Part shown: positions 34,154 through 43,862 of the stretch, in pieces
Position numbering within the stretch: position 1 is the first letter of the stretch
Layout: each line of letters starts with the position of its first letter
DNA from: Nocardiopsis algeriensis
GTDB lineage: Bacteria > Actinomycetota > Actinomycetes > Streptosporangiales > Streptosporangiaceae
DNA length: 64,000 nucleotides
Assembly (NCBI RefSeq): GCF_014203695.1
Contig: NZ_JACHJO010000011.1
Span: forward strand, 62,001-126,000
Direction: 5' to 3'
The notes under the pieces: model-generated
The model's database searches: none
What the model was told of the DNA's origin: nothing
Seen by the model: the letters and a program-made list of their open reading frames with translations, nothing else
Program-made: the position numbers and the translations under genes

Positions 34154-34562
34154 AGGAGGCGCGCAGCCTGCGCCAGGCGGTGACCCATCGCTGCCGCTCC
34201 GCCTCGTCCTCGCCGGCGCACGCGGTGACGAAGGCCATCAGGAACACGTAGCGGGGCAGCTGGTCGCCCTCCAGGACCTCCTGGAAGGTGGTGCTCTTGA
34301 CCGCTCCGCCGCACAGGTACTCCAGCTCGCGGTAGGACCAGTCACCCGTCCAGACGACGTAGCGGCGCATCGTCAGGAGGAACTCGGCGGTGGTGCGGGC
34401 GTGGAGGGGGTTGGGCCGCCGGTCGTAACCGTCGCGGTCGCGGAGCGCCCGGGGACGCTCGACGGGCGCGCTGACAGGGGTGGAGAGGAAATGGTCCAGC
34501 CATCTCGTGCCGCCGAGGGCACGGTTCGGGCCGGTCGGCTCAAGGACGCCCGTGGGACTCAC
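34152..34562 (-). CDS. Putative XRE-like DNA-binding protein
   Basis: 136 residues from a GTG (34562) with AAAGGAG upstream. The C-terminal two thirds read ARTTAEFLLTMRRYVVWTGDWSYRELEYLCGGAVKSTTFQEVLEGDQLPRYVFLMAFVTACAGEDEAERQRWVTAWRRLRAS. This is the pattern of the helix-turn-helix domain (SYRELE...KSTTFQEVL) that opens many actinomycete regulators and STAND proteins. The N-terminal 50 residues are Pro/Arg-rich without motif. There is no effector domain, so it may be a small accessory regulator or the truncated front part of a larger protein. Its stop codon overlaps the end of repeat copy B, so the insertion could have shortened it. Confidence 0.65.
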   Translation of the reverse strand: MSPTGVLEPTGPNRALGGTRWLDHFLSTPVSAPVERPRALRDRDGYDRRPNPLHARTTAEFLLTMRRYVVWTGDWSYRELEYLCGGAVKSTTFQEVLEGDQLPRYVFLMAFVTACAGEDEAERQRWVTAWRRLRAS

Positions 34563-34945
34563 ACCGTCTCCTTTTCTCCTCGGGGAACAGGGTCTTCGAC
34601 GTTCTTCCACATAACGACCGCATGTGCGCCGCACGCGCGGCGGGGAAGCGGGGGAGAACGATCCGAACCGGGCCGGGAAGCGGCTCCGGTCGATCGGTTA
34701 CACGGAAATCTACCGGATGATCACGACAAGTGAAAGTGCCTGCTGTCAGGGGCTCCCGGTGTCGTTCCGTCCCGTCCGCGCCGGTACCCGGGCTCCTGTC
34801 TGACTTTCCTGAAAAAGTATGTCGAATGTGGCCTGAAGGCCAGGGAAAACTTCCTCCCGTCCTGAATTCGAGACCCTTGTACCACCCCCGGTGAATATGT
34901 ATGACGTTCTTCACTTTCGGGACAGAGGGAGGGCCTGGCCTCGGA
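34563..34945. other. Gap without gene
   Basis: 383 bp between two minus-strand genes. The stretch 34800-34920 is comparatively AT-rich and may hold the promoter of the HTH gene; no defined motif or gene. Confidence 0.4.
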
Positions 34946-35713
34946 TCAGGACCGACCGCAACCCGGATTCCAGAGCACCGCGGTCGCGTCGTCACGCACC
35001 TTGCCGCGAGGATGGAGGCGCTGTTCGGGATCGGCCTCCTCCAAGGCGCGCACCCGGTCCAGGAGCGCCCGCGGTCCGCTGTCCGCCACCAGGGCGAACG
35101 CCTGGCCCCAGTCGTGGTCGCCGAACACCTCCACCCCTCGGGAGGCCCCGTCGGTGAGCAGGGCCAGCCGGCCCGGAGGCAGTGTTCCGGTGAGTGCCTC
35201 CTCTGCCGCACGCGGGTCGGATCCGGCCGTCCAGAACCCTCCCGGCACGTTGCGCAGGGTCCCGATCGCACCGGGCGCCCCGCCGCGCCGGGAAATTTCG
35301 GCACGCAGCTCCTCCAGGCGGGTGTCGGCCACGACCCGGACCCCCTCCGGGGTCTCGGCCAGCAGCACCGAGTCCGACAGCACAAGGTATTCGGTCCCCT
35401 TCTCACCCACCCGCACCGCCAGCACCGTGGCGGACGGCGTCTCCTGGAGGGACGTGTCACAGCTGCCGGCGTGCAGCGCGGTGGCGTCCCGGATCGCCTC
35501 CGCCAGCGCCTCGCGCAGGGGGAGCCCGGTGTCGGCTCCGGCCAGCAGCAGTGCGCCGAGCCGCCGCACGTACCAGGCCACGCCGTGGGAGCAGCCGCTG
35601 CCGGCGGCCTCGGTCACCCCGTCCAGAACCACCGCGCAGCGCTCTCCGGCCGCGGCGAAGTCCTCGTTGGGGCGGCCGGGGTCCGCCGGCTCCGTGGCGA
35701 TCAGGAACGGCAT
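34946..35713 (-). CDS. PP2C-family protein phosphatase domain protein
   Basis: 255 residues, single-domain. Metal-binding blocks of the PP2C/SpoIIE fold: AVVLDGVTEA near residue 27, ATVLAVRVGEKGTEYLVLSDSVLLAET, LALLTDGASRGVEVF, and RDDATAVLW at the end. It lacks a membrane anchor or sensor domain. It would remove phosphate from Ser/Thr of an unknown partner, or act as an anti-anti-sigma-type phosphatase. AAGGAG lies 5 nt before the ATG. Not an obvious member of the nitrate operon next door, being separated by a terminator. Confidence 0.82.
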   Translation of the reverse strand: MPFLIATEPADPGRPNEDFAAAGERCAVVLDGVTEAAGSGCSHGVAWYVRRLGALLLAGADTGLPLREALAEAIRDATALHAGSCDTSLQETPSATVLAVRVGEKGTEYLVLSDSVLLAETPEGVRVVADTRLEELRAEISRRGGAPGAIGTLRNVPGGFWTAGSDPRAAEEALTGTLPPGRLALLTDGASRGVEVFGDHDWGQAFALVADSGPRALLDRVRALEEADPEQRLHPRGKVRDDATAVLWNPGCGRS

Positions 35714-35788
35714 GCGGTCTCCTTCCCGCGCGGGGACGCTCTCCCGGAAGAGTGTCCCCCGGAGGAAGGACGTCCCGGACGGAAAGGA

Positions 35789-35814
35789 CCCCGGAGCGGT
35801 CGGCCGCTCCGGGG
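35789..35814 (-). terminator. Terminator of nar operon
   Basis: CCCCGGAGCGG (35789-35799) pairs with CCGCTCCGGGG (35804-35814), 10 bp past the narK stop. Confidence 0.82.
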
Positions 35815-35824
35815 CGCCCTGCTC

Positions 35825-37000
35825 TCAGGCGGGTACCGCTCTCCTCGTCCGGAACGCGGCGGCGGTGTAGGCGGCCGTTCCGAGGGCGACCGCCGCCAGC
35901 AGGCCGAAGCCGAGGGCGTAGCCGCCGGTGGACTGGTACACGATCCCCATCAGCAGCGGTGGGAAGTATCCGCCGAGGCCGCCGGCCGCGCCGACCAGGC
36001 CGGTGACCGTACCGACCTGGCGCGGCTCCACGAGCTGGGCCACGAGGGCGAACACGCCGCCCGTCCCCAGTCCGAGGAAGGCCGCCGTCAGCACGAACAC
36101 CGTGCCCGCCGGAAGCTCCGCCGGGGGCTCGAACAGCAGGACCAGAGCCATGAGCGAGGTGCCGAGGAACGAGGTCAGGCACACCTTCACCGGGCCGATC
36201 CTGTCCGACAGGATGCCGCCCGCCGGGCGCGCGGCCACGGCGACCAGCGCGAACCCGGCCGTGCGCAGACCCGCGTCGGTCTTGGCGAACTCGTAGGTGT
36301 TGACCAGCAGGGTCGGCAGGTAGGTGGAGAAGGCCACGAAGCCGCCGAAGGCGACCGCGTACAGCAGCACGTTCTGCCAGGTGGCCTTGAGTCCCAGGGC
36401 GCTGCGGATGCGCGGCATCACGGGGTCGGTCGACGGCTCCCAGTCAGGGGCGTTGCGGCACACCGCCAGCACCGCCAGACCCATGACGACCAGGGCGGCG
36501 GCCATCAGCACATGCGTCCACAACACGCCGACCGACTCGGCCAGTCGGGGCGTGAACAGGGCGGACAGGGCCGTACCGCCCATCCCCGCGCCGAACACGC
36601 CCGTGGCGAACCCGCGCTTCTCGGGCGCGTGCCAGCGGCTGACGAACGGCACACCCACCGCGAACGACGTTCCGGCCACGCCGAGCAGGAAGCCCAGCAC
36701 CAGCAGCGCCGTGTAGGAGTCGTTGAACATGCCCAGCAGCAGCACCGGCGGCACCGACACGAAGCACACCGCCGCCATCATCACGCGGCCGCCGTAGCGG
36801 TCGGTCAGCGCGCCCACCGGGATGCGGCCCACGGCGCCGATGAGCACCGGGAACGCGATGAGCACCGAGGTCTGCGTGGGGCTCAGCCCCAGGTTCTCGC
36901 TGTAGGAGGGGGCCAGCGGCCCGACGAGGTTCCACGCCCAGAACGTGAGCGCGAACGCCGCCGTGGCCATCACCAGGTTGGTCGTGGTACCGCTCTTCAT
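35825..37000 (-). CDS. narK: Nitrate/nitrite transporter, MFS
   Basis: 391 residues with 12 transmembrane segments. NarK features: FALTFWAWNLVGPLAP in helix 1, GRIPVGALTDRYGGR after helix 2, GFLLGVAGTSFAVGVPFVSRW and the glycine-rich nitrate signature GLVGAAGGLGGYFPPLLMG. It imports nitrate and/or exports nitrite to feed the cytoplasmic NarG site. Overlaps narI by 4 bp, so it is the last gene of narGHJIK, an unusual but actinobacterial-style order. GGAG precedes the ATG. Confidence 0.93.
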   Translation of the reverse strand: MKSGTTTNLVMATAAFALTFWAWNLVGPLAPSYSENLGLSPTQTSVLIAFPVLIGAVGRIPVGALTDRYGGRVMMAAVCFVSVPPVLLLGMFNDSYTALLVLGFLLGVAGTSFAVGVPFVSRWHAPEKRGFATGVFGAGMGGTALSALFTPRLAESVGVLWTHVLMAAALVVMGLAVLAVCRNAPDWEPSTDPVMPRIRSALGLKATWQNVLLYAVAFGGFVAFSTYLPTLLVNTYEFAKTDAGLRTAGFALVAVAARPAGGILSDRIGPVKVCLTSFLGTSLMALVLLFEPPAELPAGTVFVLTAAFLGLGTGGVFALVAQLVEPRQVGTVTGLVGAAGGLGGYFPPLLMGIVYQSTGGYALGFGLLAAVALGTAAYTAAAFRTRRAVPA

Positions 37001-37734
37001 CGGGTGCTCCCGTCGATTCGTTCCCAGCCGCGGCGCTCACGCCGCCCGCCGAACCCGGTGTCCCTGGACCGGTAGGGCAGATAGGGCCGCCACAGGTAGG
37101 CCACAGGGGCGCTGAAGACGTGCACGAGGCGGGTGAAGGGCCACAGGGCGAAGAGCAGGTAGGCGGCGACCGTGTGCGCCTGGAAGCTCAGCGGCGCCTT
37201 CGCCATCAGCTCCGGGTGCAGGTCGAACACGAACAGGCCCCGCATCCACACCGCCACGCCGTCGCGGTAGTCGTAGTGGCCGATGATGTTGCCGTGGACC
37301 GTGTTGATCATCCCGGTGAGGATGACCAGCCCCAGCGCCAGGTACATGGCCTTGTCCATCCGGCTGGTGACCCGGAAGACCGGACCCACCAGGCGGCGCC
37401 GGATGATCAGCAGGACCAGTCCGGTCACCGTCGCCACACCGGCGACCAGGCCCATGCCCACCGCTCCGACGTGGTACATCTCGTCGGTGATGCCCACGGC
37501 CGCGGTCCACGACTTGGGGATGAACAGGCCGACCACGTGCCCGCCGATGACCGCCAGGATCCCGAAGTGGAACAGGGGGCTGCCCCAGCGCAGCAGGCGG
37601 CTCTCCCGCAGTTGCGAGGACAGCGTCGTCCAGCCGAACTGGTCGTACCGGTAGCGCCAGTAGTGGCCCACCGCGAAGACGGCGATGCAGGTGTAGGGGG
37701 CGATCACCCACAGCACCAGGTCGATCGTGTTCAC
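36997..37734 (-). CDS. narI: Respiratory nitrate reductase gamma subunit (cytochrome b)
   Basis: 245 residues, five transmembrane helices. It anchors NarGH and passes electrons from menaquinol through two b-haems. Histidines fitting haem ligands occur in PLFHFGILAVIGGHVVGLF (His pair) and in AHTVAAYLLFALWPFTRLVHVF. The GTG at 37734 (VNTIDLVLWVIAPY) overlaps narJ by 4 bp and narK by 4 bp. Length is standard; the frame extends upstream but only as out-of-family sequence. Confidence 0.94.
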   Translation of the reverse strand: MNTIDLVLWVIAPYTCIAVFAVGHYWRYRYDQFGWTTLSSQLRESRLLRWGSPLFHFGILAVIGGHVVGLFIPKSWTAAVGITDEMYHVGAVGMGLVAGVATVTGLVLLIIRRRLVGPVFRVTSRMDKAMYLALGLVILTGMINTVHGNIIGHYDYRDGVAVWMRGLFVFDLHPELMAKAPLSFQAHTVAAYLLFALWPFTRLVHVFSAPVAYLWRPYLPYRSRDTGFGGRRERRGWERIDGSTR

Positions 37735-38396
37735 TGAGGCACTCTCCCTGTGTCCTGGGGGGCGAAGGGGGCCAGTCCGACCTGCTCTCCGGGCGGCCCC
37801 TCGGCGGCGAGCTTGACGACGGATCGGGCGACCCGGTCGGTCGGCGGGGGCAGGGTGGCGCTCACGGCGGCGACCGCTCCCGCGTAGGGGGACTCCTCCT
37901 CCAGCAGGGCCAGCCGGAGGAGTTCCAGGCCGGCCCGGTAGCGCAGCAGCAGCCGCTCGCCGGTGGCGGGGTCGACCGTGGCGGCGAACTCCAGCACCAC
38001 GCACAGGTGGTCGGACAGCTCGTCGGTCGGCGGCAGGAAGCCCGCGGTCCGGTAGGTGCTGGCGAAGGACAGCAGTGCCGCGCCGCGGTTGCGGGTCTCG
38101 CCGTGGGCGTAGTAGGTGAGGTAAAGGCAGCAGCGCCGCTGGATGTCGAAGATCTCGACGTAGTCCTCGGCCAGGACCGGCAGCGGGCTGCCCTCCAGGT
38201 GGACGATGGTCTCCAGGAGGCCCTCGCGCAGCGGCTCGGGCAGCTCCGAGGCGGCCCGCCTCAGTACCGGCAGGTCGGCCAGGAGCCGCTCGTCGGGGTG
38301 GTCCAGCACCAGCGCGGCGATCCGCCGGGCCAGGGCCCGGTCCCGGGCGGTGCCCGGGACCTGCTCCTTGCGCGCCAGGCGCGTCAGCACGTTCAC
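37731..38396 (-). CDS. narJ: Nitrate reductase molybdenum cofactor assembly chaperone
   Basis: 221 residues. NarJ/TorD-type helical chaperone that helps insert Mo cofactor into NarG and is not part of the final enzyme. Features: AALVLDHPDERLLADLP, YVEIFDIQRRCCLYLTYYAHGETRNRGAALLSFASTYRTAGF, LPDELSDHLCVVLEF type blocks. The GTG at 38396 overlaps the narH end by 4 bp. The tail after residue 180 is Pro/Ala-rich. Confidence 0.92.
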   Translation of the reverse strand: MNVLTRLARKEQVPGTARDRALARRIAALVLDHPDERLLADLPVLRRAASELPEPLREGLLETIVHLEGSPLPVLAEDYVEIFDIQRRCCLYLTYYAHGETRNRGAALLSFASTYRTAGFLPPTDELSDHLCVVLEFAATVDPATGERLLLRYRAGLELLRLALLEEESPYAGAVAAVSATLPPPTDRVARSVVKLAAEGPPGEQVGLAPFAPQDTGRVPQ

Positions 38397-39928
38397 CGCT
38401 TGCTCCCCGGGCGCAGGCGCGGCATGCCCAGGCCGACCTTGCCGCCGGACGATCCCGGACCGCCCATGCCCGGCCCGCCCTCGCCGTCGAGGCTGCAGCC
38501 GGTGGCGATGGCCTCCAGCCGGTGGGCCTGCTCGGTGTGCGCGGCCGGAATGACGTACCGGTCCTCGTACTTGGCCAGGGCCAGGAGCCGGTGCATGTCG
38601 TGGACGTCCTCGACGCTCATGCCGACCGCCTCGGCCACCGACGCGTCGGGGTTCTCCCGTCCGAGGTTGACGTCGCGCATGTAGGAGCGCATGGCCGCCA
38701 GGCGCCGCAGCGCCTCGGTGACCGGTGCGGGGTCCCCCGCCGTGAAGAGCTCGGCCAGGTACTCCACGGGGATGCGCAGGCTCTCGATGGCGGCGAACAG
38801 GTTGTCGCCGTCCTCGCCGTCGAACCCGGTCTGGGCGACCGAGTCGACCACCGGCGACAGCGGCGGCACGTACCAGACCATCGGCATGGTCCGGTACTCC
38901 GGGTGCAGGGGCAGGGCGACCCGGAACCGGTGGATGAGCTGCCAGATCGGTGAGCGCTGGGCCGCCTCGATCCAGTCCCGGGAGATGCCCTCGCTCTCGG
39001 CCGCCCGGACGACCTCGGGGTCGTTCGGGTCGAGGACGAGGTCGCGCTGGGCGTCGAGGAGGTCGTGCTCGTCCTCGACGGAGGCGGCCTCCAGGACCTT
39101 GTCGGCGTCGTAGAACACCAGCCCGAGGTAGCGCAGCCTTCCCACGCAGGTCTCCGAGCACACCGTCGGCATGCCCACCTCGATGCGCGGGTAGCAGAAG
39201 GTGCACTTCTCGGCCTTGCCGGTCTTGTGGTTGAAGTAGATCTTCTTGTAGGGGCAGGCGGTGACGCACTTGCGCCAGCCGCGGCACTTGTCCTGGTCGA
39301 CCAGGACGATGCCGTCCTCGCTGCGCTTGTAGATCGCGCCGGAGGGGCAGGCCGCCGCGCAGGCCGGGTTGAGGCAGTGCTCGCAGATGCGCGGCAGGTA
39401 GAACATGAAGGACTGCTCGAACTCGAGCTTGACCTTCTCCGACATCTTGCGCAGCACCGGGTCCTGCGTGGCCAGCTCGGGGCCGCCCGCCAGGTTGTCG
39501 TCCCAGTTGGCGCTCCAGGTGATCCGCATGTCCTTGCCGCTGATCAGCGACTTGGGCCGGGCCACCGGGGTGTGCTCCTGGAGCGGGGCGTTGGTGAGCA
39601 TCCGGTAGTCATAGGTCCAGGGCTCGTAGTAGTCCTGGATGGAGGGCATCACCGGGTTGGCGAAGATGGTCGCCAGGTTCTTGAGCCGTCCGCCCGCCTT
39701 GAGCGAGAGGCGCCCGTTCGGGTGGCGCGTCCAGCCGCCCTTCCACTTCTCCTGGTCCTCGTAGGTACGGGGGTAGCCCTGGCCGGGTCGGGTCTCGACG
39801 TTGTTGAACCAGGCGTACTCCATACCGGCCCGGTTGGTCCACGTCTGCTTGCAGGTGACGGAGCAGGTGTGGCACCCGATGCACTTGTCGAGGTTCATCA
39901 CCATCGCCATCTGGGCCATGACGCGCAT
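38393..39928 (-). CDS. narH: Respiratory nitrate reductase beta subunit (Fe-S)
   Basis: 511 residues. Carries one 3Fe-4S and three 4Fe-4S clusters that wire NarI to NarG. Cys motifs visible: MNLDKCIGCHTCSVTCKQTW near the start, CEHCLNPACAAACPSGAIYKRSEDGIVLVDQDKCRGWRKCVTACPYKKIYFNHKTGKAEKCTFCYPR, with the Trp in place of a Cys (CRGWRKC) marking the 3Fe-4S cluster as in other NarH. Overlaps narG by 1 bp (TGATG) and narJ by 4 bp. Confidence 0.96.
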   Translation of the reverse strand: MRVMAQMAMVMNLDKCIGCHTCSVTCKQTWTNRAGMEYAWFNNVETRPGQGYPRTYEDQEKWKGGWTRHPNGRLSLKAGGRLKNLATIFANPVMPSIQDYYEPWTYDYRMLTNAPLQEHTPVARPKSLISGKDMRITWSANWDDNLAGGPELATQDPVLRKMSEKVKLEFEQSFMFYLPRICEHCLNPACAAACPSGAIYKRSEDGIVLVDQDKCRGWRKCVTACPYKKIYFNHKTGKAEKCTFCYPRIEVGMPTVCSETCVGRLRYLGLVFYDADKVLEAASVEDEHDLLDAQRDLVLDPNDPEVVRAAESEGISRDWIEAAQRSPIWQLIHRFRVALPLHPEYRTMPMVWYVPPLSPVVDSVAQTGFDGEDGDNLFAAIESLRIPVEYLAELFTAGDPAPVTEALRRLAAMRSYMRDVNLGRENPDASVAEAVGMSVEDVHDMHRLLALAKYEDRYVIPAAHTEQAHRLEAIATGCSLDGEGGPGMGGPGSSGGKVGLGMPRLRPGSKR

Positions 39929-42900
39929 CAGTACTCGACCTCCTGGGAGCGGCGGCGGATCACGGTCACCTCGTCGCGCTGGTTACCGGTGGGGCCGGTG
40001 TAGTTGAACGCGTACGAGAGCTGGGCGTAGCCGCCGATGAGGTGGGTGGGCTTGACCAGCAGTCGGGTGGCGGAGTTGTGGATGCCCCCGCGCTTGCCTG
40101 CGGCCTCCGACAGCGGGACGTCGATGAGCCGGTCCTGGGCGTGGTACATGTACACGGTCCCCTCCGGCATGCGGTGGGTGACCACGGCACGGGCCACCAC
40201 GACGCCGTTGCGGTTGACCGCCTCCACCCAGTCGTTGTCCTTGACCCCGGCCCGGTCGGCGTCGGGCTTGCTCATCCAGATCGTGGGCCCGCCCCGGGAC
40301 AGGCTGAGCATGAGCAGGTTGTCCTGGTACTCGGAGTGGATGGACCACTTGTTGTGCGGGGTCAGGTAGCGCACGGCCACGCCCGCGCTGCTGTCGCCCT
40401 CACCGATCCGGGGTTCGGCGAACAGGGCGTTCATGTCCAGCGGCGGCCGGTACACCGGCAGGGACTCGCCGGCCTCGGAGAGCCAGTCGTGGTCGATGAA
40501 GAAGTGCTGGCGGCCGGTGAGGGTGTGCCAGGGCTTGGCGCGCTCGACGTTGATGGTGAAGGGCGAGTAGCGCCGTCCGCCGGTCTCGCTGCCCGACCAC
40601 TCGGGCGAGGTGATGACCGGCACCGGCGCGGCCTGCACGTCGGCGAACGTGATCTGCTTGCCCTCGTGCTCGGCGGCCAGGTCGGCCAGCTCCGTGCCGG
40701 TGCGCTTCTCCAGGGTCTTGAAGCCCTGCGTGGCCAGGTGGCCGTTGGTGGTTCCGGACAGGGCCAGGACGGCCTCGCACATGTCCGAGTCGCGCCGCAG
40801 GGAGGGCCGTCCGTCGGCGGGGCCACCCCGGACGATGCCGCACTTCTCGCCCAGGTAGGCGATCTCCTTGGTGAGGTCGAAGGTGATCCCCTTGGTGGTG
40901 GCGCCGAGCTTGTCGGCGAGGGGGCCGAGCGAGGTGAGCTTGGCGGCGATGGCGGTGTAGTCGCGCTCCACCTCGACCAGGCGCGGCATGGTGATGCCGG
41001 GGACCGGCTCGCACTCGCCGGCCTTCCAGTCCCGGACCGCGCCGTGCGGGGTGGCCATCTCGTCGGGCGTGTCGTGGGCCAGGGGCGCGGCGACGACGTC
41101 CGTCCGGGTGCCCAGGTGGTCGGCGGCCAGCTCGTCGAACTTCTGCGCCAGGGAGTGGAAGGAGTCGAAGTCCGTGCGGGCCTGCCACGGCGGCGTGATG
41201 GCCGGGTTGAACGGGTGCACGAAGGGGTGCATGTCCGTGGTGTTGAGGTCGTGCTTCTCGTACCAGGTGGCGGCGGGGAGAACGACGTCGGAGAAGACCG
41301 TGGTGCTGGTCATCCGGAAGTCGAGGGACAGCAGCAGGTCGAGCTTGCCCTCGGGTGCCTCCTCCCGCCAGACCACGTCGCGGGGACGGGCCTCGGGCGG
41401 GGTCTCCTCGGCCCGCAGTGAGGAGTCGGTGCCGAGCAGGTGCTTGAGGAAGTACTCGTTGCCCTTGGCGGAGCTGCCGAGCAGGTTGGCCCGCCACACG
41501 GTGAGGACGCGCGGGGTGTTCTCGGGCGCGTCGGGGTCCTCGGCGGCGAAGCGGAGCCGTCCGGCCTTGAGCTCGCGGGGCACGTACTCGTTGACCGGGA
41601 GTCCCGCCTCGGCGGCGTCCTCGCTGATCCGCAGCGGGTTGCGGTCGAAGGTCGGGAAGGAGGGCATCCATCCCATGCGGGCGGACTGGGCGATGGCGTC
41701 GGCGGTGGTCATGCCCTTGAACAGGCCCTTGCCGCCGGCGGCGGAGGTGACCGTGTCGGCGCCGAACGCGTCGTAGCGGAACTGGTCGGTGTGCAGGTAC
41801 CAGTAGGCGGTCTGGATCATCTGCCGGGGCGGGCGCCCCCAGTCCAGTGCGCCGGCGAGCTGGCCGTAACCGGTGACCGGGCGGCACTTCTCCTGGCCGA
41901 CGTAGTGGGCCCAGCCGCCGCCGTTGACCCCCTGGCAGCCGGTGAGCGTGGTCAGGGTGAGGAAGGTGCGGTAGATGGTGTCGGAGTGGAACCAGTGGTT
42001 GGTGCCGGCGCCCATGAGGATCATGGAACGGCCGCGCGACTCCTCGGCGTTGGCGGCGAACTCGCGGGCGATGCGGGCGGCCCGGGCGGCCGGGACCCCG
42101 GTGTGCAGTTCCTGCCAGGCGGGGGTGCCCGGCTGGTCGGCGTCGTCGTAGTCGGCGGGCCAGCTGCCGGGCAGGCCGGTGCGCCCCACGCCGTACTGGG
42201 CCATGAGCAGGTCGAACACGGTGGTGACGAGGTGTCCGCCGACCCTGCGGACGGGGACGCCGCGCCTCAGGCTCTCGGGGCGGCCGGTGTCGAAGCGGGG
42301 CAGGACCACCTCGGCGGCCTCGGCGGGCTCCTCCCCCTCACCCGGGTGGAGGGTCAGCTGCGGCCGGATGTCGCCGAGTTCGAGGTTCCAGCGGCCCTCG
42401 CCCTCCTTGCCGTAGCGGAAGCCGAGGGAGCCGTTGGGCACGACGGGCTCGCCGGTGGCCTCGTCGACGACGACGGTCTTGAAGGCGGTGTTCTCGCCCT
42501 CCTGGCCCAGGTCGGCGGCGGTGAGGAACTTGCCCGGCCGGTAGGTGCCGTCCCCGGTGTCCTCCAGGCGGACCAGGAAGGGCAGGTCGGTGTTGCGGCG
42601 CACGTAGCCGTCGAAGTAGGGCGTGGTGCGCTCGACGAAGAACTCGCGCAGGATCACGTGGCCCATGGCCATGGCCAGCGCGCCGTCGGTGCCGGGGCGG
42701 GCGGCCAGCCACTCGTCGGCGAACTTGGCGTTGTCGGCGTAGTCGGGCGAGACCACGACGACCTTCTGGCCCCGGTAGCGGGCCTCGGCCATCCAGTGGG
42801 CGTCCGGCGTACGGGTCACCGGGACGTTGGACCCCCACATGACGAGGTAGCCGGCGTCCCACCAGTCACCGGACTCGGGGACGTCGGTCTGGTCGCCGAA

Positions 42901-43656
42901 CATCTGCGGGGAGGCGACGGGCAGGTCGGCGTAGAAGTCGTAGAACGACAGCATCGCGCCGCCGATGAGGGCGTAGAACCGCGACCCCACCGCCTGGGAG
43001 ACGATCGACATGGCGGGGATCGGGGAGAAGCCCGCGACCCGGTCGGGGCCGTACTCCTTGATCGTGTGGACGTGGGCGGCCGCCGCGATCTCCAGGGCCT
43101 CCTCCCACGTGGCGCGCACCAGACCGCCCTTGCCGCGGGCGGCCTTGTAGCGGCGGGAGCGCTCGGGGTCGTTCACGATGTCGGCCCAGGCCAGGACGGG
43201 GTCGCCCAGGCGCTCCTTGGCCTCGCGGTACATCTCCAGCAGCAGACCGCGCACGTACGGGTAGCGGACGCGGGTGGGCGAGTAGGTGTACCAGGAGAAC
43301 GCGGCGCCGCGGGGGCAGCCGCGCGGTTCGTACTCGGGCTTGTCGGGACCCACCGACGGGTAGTCGGTCTGCTGGCCCTCCCAGGTGATGATCCCGTCCT
43401 TGACGTAGACCTTCCAGGAGCACGATCCGGTGCAGTTGACGCCGTGCGTGGAGCGCACGACCTTGTCGTGGCTCCAGCGGTCCCGGTAGAAGGTGTCGGC
43501 GTCGCGGCCGCCCACGCGGTGGACGGTGCGCAGGTCCTCGGAGACCTCGTCGGGGCTGAGGAACCTCCGGGTGCGGAGGAGGGCTTCCGAGAGCGGACCG
43601 TCCAGGCCCGGTGCGGGCCCGTTCTCGGCTTCTTTGCGCGGATTACGGCGGGACAC
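39928..43656 (-). CDS. narG: Respiratory nitrate reductase alpha subunit
   Basis: 1242 residues; cytoplasmic molybdo-bis-MGD enzyme that reduces nitrate to nitrite. The FS0 cluster motif is His71, Cys75, Cys79 in HGVNCTGSCSW, with the later Cys in PRGCPRGAAFSWYTYSP. The Mo-ligand region FYADLPVASPQMFGDQTDVPESGDWW contains the expected Asp. No twin-arginine leader is present, so the active site faces the cytoplasm. It is the first gene of narGHJIK. The 243-bp divergent gap to the SufR-like gene carries a partial DevR-box-like site (43801-43816). Confidence 0.97.
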   Translation of the reverse strand: MSRRNPRKEAENGPAPGLDGPLSEALLRTRRFLSPDEVSEDLRTVHRVGGRDADTFYRDRWSHDKVVRSTHGVNCTGSCSWKVYVKDGIITWEGQQTDYPSVGPDKPEYEPRGCPRGAAFSWYTYSPTRVRYPYVRGLLLEMYREAKERLGDPVLAWADIVNDPERSRRYKAARGKGGLVRATWEEALEIAAAAHVHTIKEYGPDRVAGFSPIPAMSIVSQAVGSRFYALIGGAMLSFYDFYADLPVASPQMFGDQTDVPESGDWWDAGYLVMWGSNVPVTRTPDAHWMAEARYRGQKVVVVSPDYADNAKFADEWLAARPGTDGALAMAMGHVILREFFVERTTPYFDGYVRRNTDLPFLVRLEDTGDGTYRPGKFLTAADLGQEGENTAFKTVVVDEATGEPVVPNGSLGFRYGKEGEGRWNLELGDIRPQLTLHPGEGEEPAEAAEVVLPRFDTGRPESLRRGVPVRRVGGHLVTTVFDLLMAQYGVGRTGLPGSWPADYDDADQPGTPAWQELHTGVPAARAARIAREFAANAEESRGRSMILMGAGTNHWFHSDTIYRTFLTLTTLTGCQGVNGGGWAHYVGQEKCRPVTGYGQLAGALDWGRPPRQMIQTAYWYLHTDQFRYDAFGADTVTSAAGGKGLFKGMTTADAIAQSARMGWMPSFPTFDRNPLRISEDAAEAGLPVNEYVPRELKAGRLRFAAEDPDAPENTPRVLTVWRANLLGSSAKGNEYFLKHLLGTDSSLRAEETPPEARPRDVVWREEAPEGKLDLLLSLDFRMTSTTVFSDVVLPAATWYEKHDLNTTDMHPFVHPFNPAITPPWQARTDFDSFHSLAQKFDELAADHLGTRTDVVAAPLAHDTPDEMATPHGAVRDWKAGECEPVPGITMPRLVEVERDYTAIAAKLTSLGPLADKLGATTKGITFDLTKEIAYLGEKCGIVRGGPADGRPSLRRDSDMCEAVLALSGTTNGHLATQGFKTLEKRTGTELADLAAEHEGKQITFADVQAAPVPVITSPEWSGSETGGRRYSPFTINVERAKPWHTLTGRQHFFIDHDWLSEAGESLPVYRPPLDMNALFAEPRIGEGDSSAGVAVRYLTPHNKWSIHSEYQDNLLMLSLSRGGPTIWMSKPDADRAGVKDNDWVEAVNRNGVVVARAVVTHRMPEGTVYMYHAQDRLIDVPLSEAAGKRGGIHNSATRLLVKPTHLIGGYAQLSYAFNYTGPTGNQRDEVTVIRRRSQEVEY

Positions 43657-43800
43657 GTGGTGGTCCTCTCTCCTTCGGTTTTCCGGAGAGACCGATGGGT
43701 GTGGGTGCGGTCTTCTCCTGCATCACCACCCCATCAGCGCAGATCGGCGTGTCGTGAGGGGCATGTGTCCGCCTCTGAGCTGCGAAGGCCCTGGGAGACA

Positions 43801-43816
43801 GGGGACCGATGACCCC
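43801..43816 (-). promoter_or_regulatory. Partial DevR-box-like palindrome upstream of narG
   Basis: On the minus strand GGGGTCATCGGTCCCC. One half (GTCCC) is exact and the other (GGGTC) has one mismatch to the mycobacterial DevR box GGGAC-N4-GTCCC. It lies 145 bp before the narG start. Confidence 0.35.
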
Positions 43817-43862
43817 TTCTGCTCGGAATTGGCCCCATTGTTCGCCCTTATTGACATCTGGC

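Noticed and set aside
41440..43812. 790-codon plus-strand frame opposite narG
   Set aside because: No motif; narG on the other strand is unmistakable.
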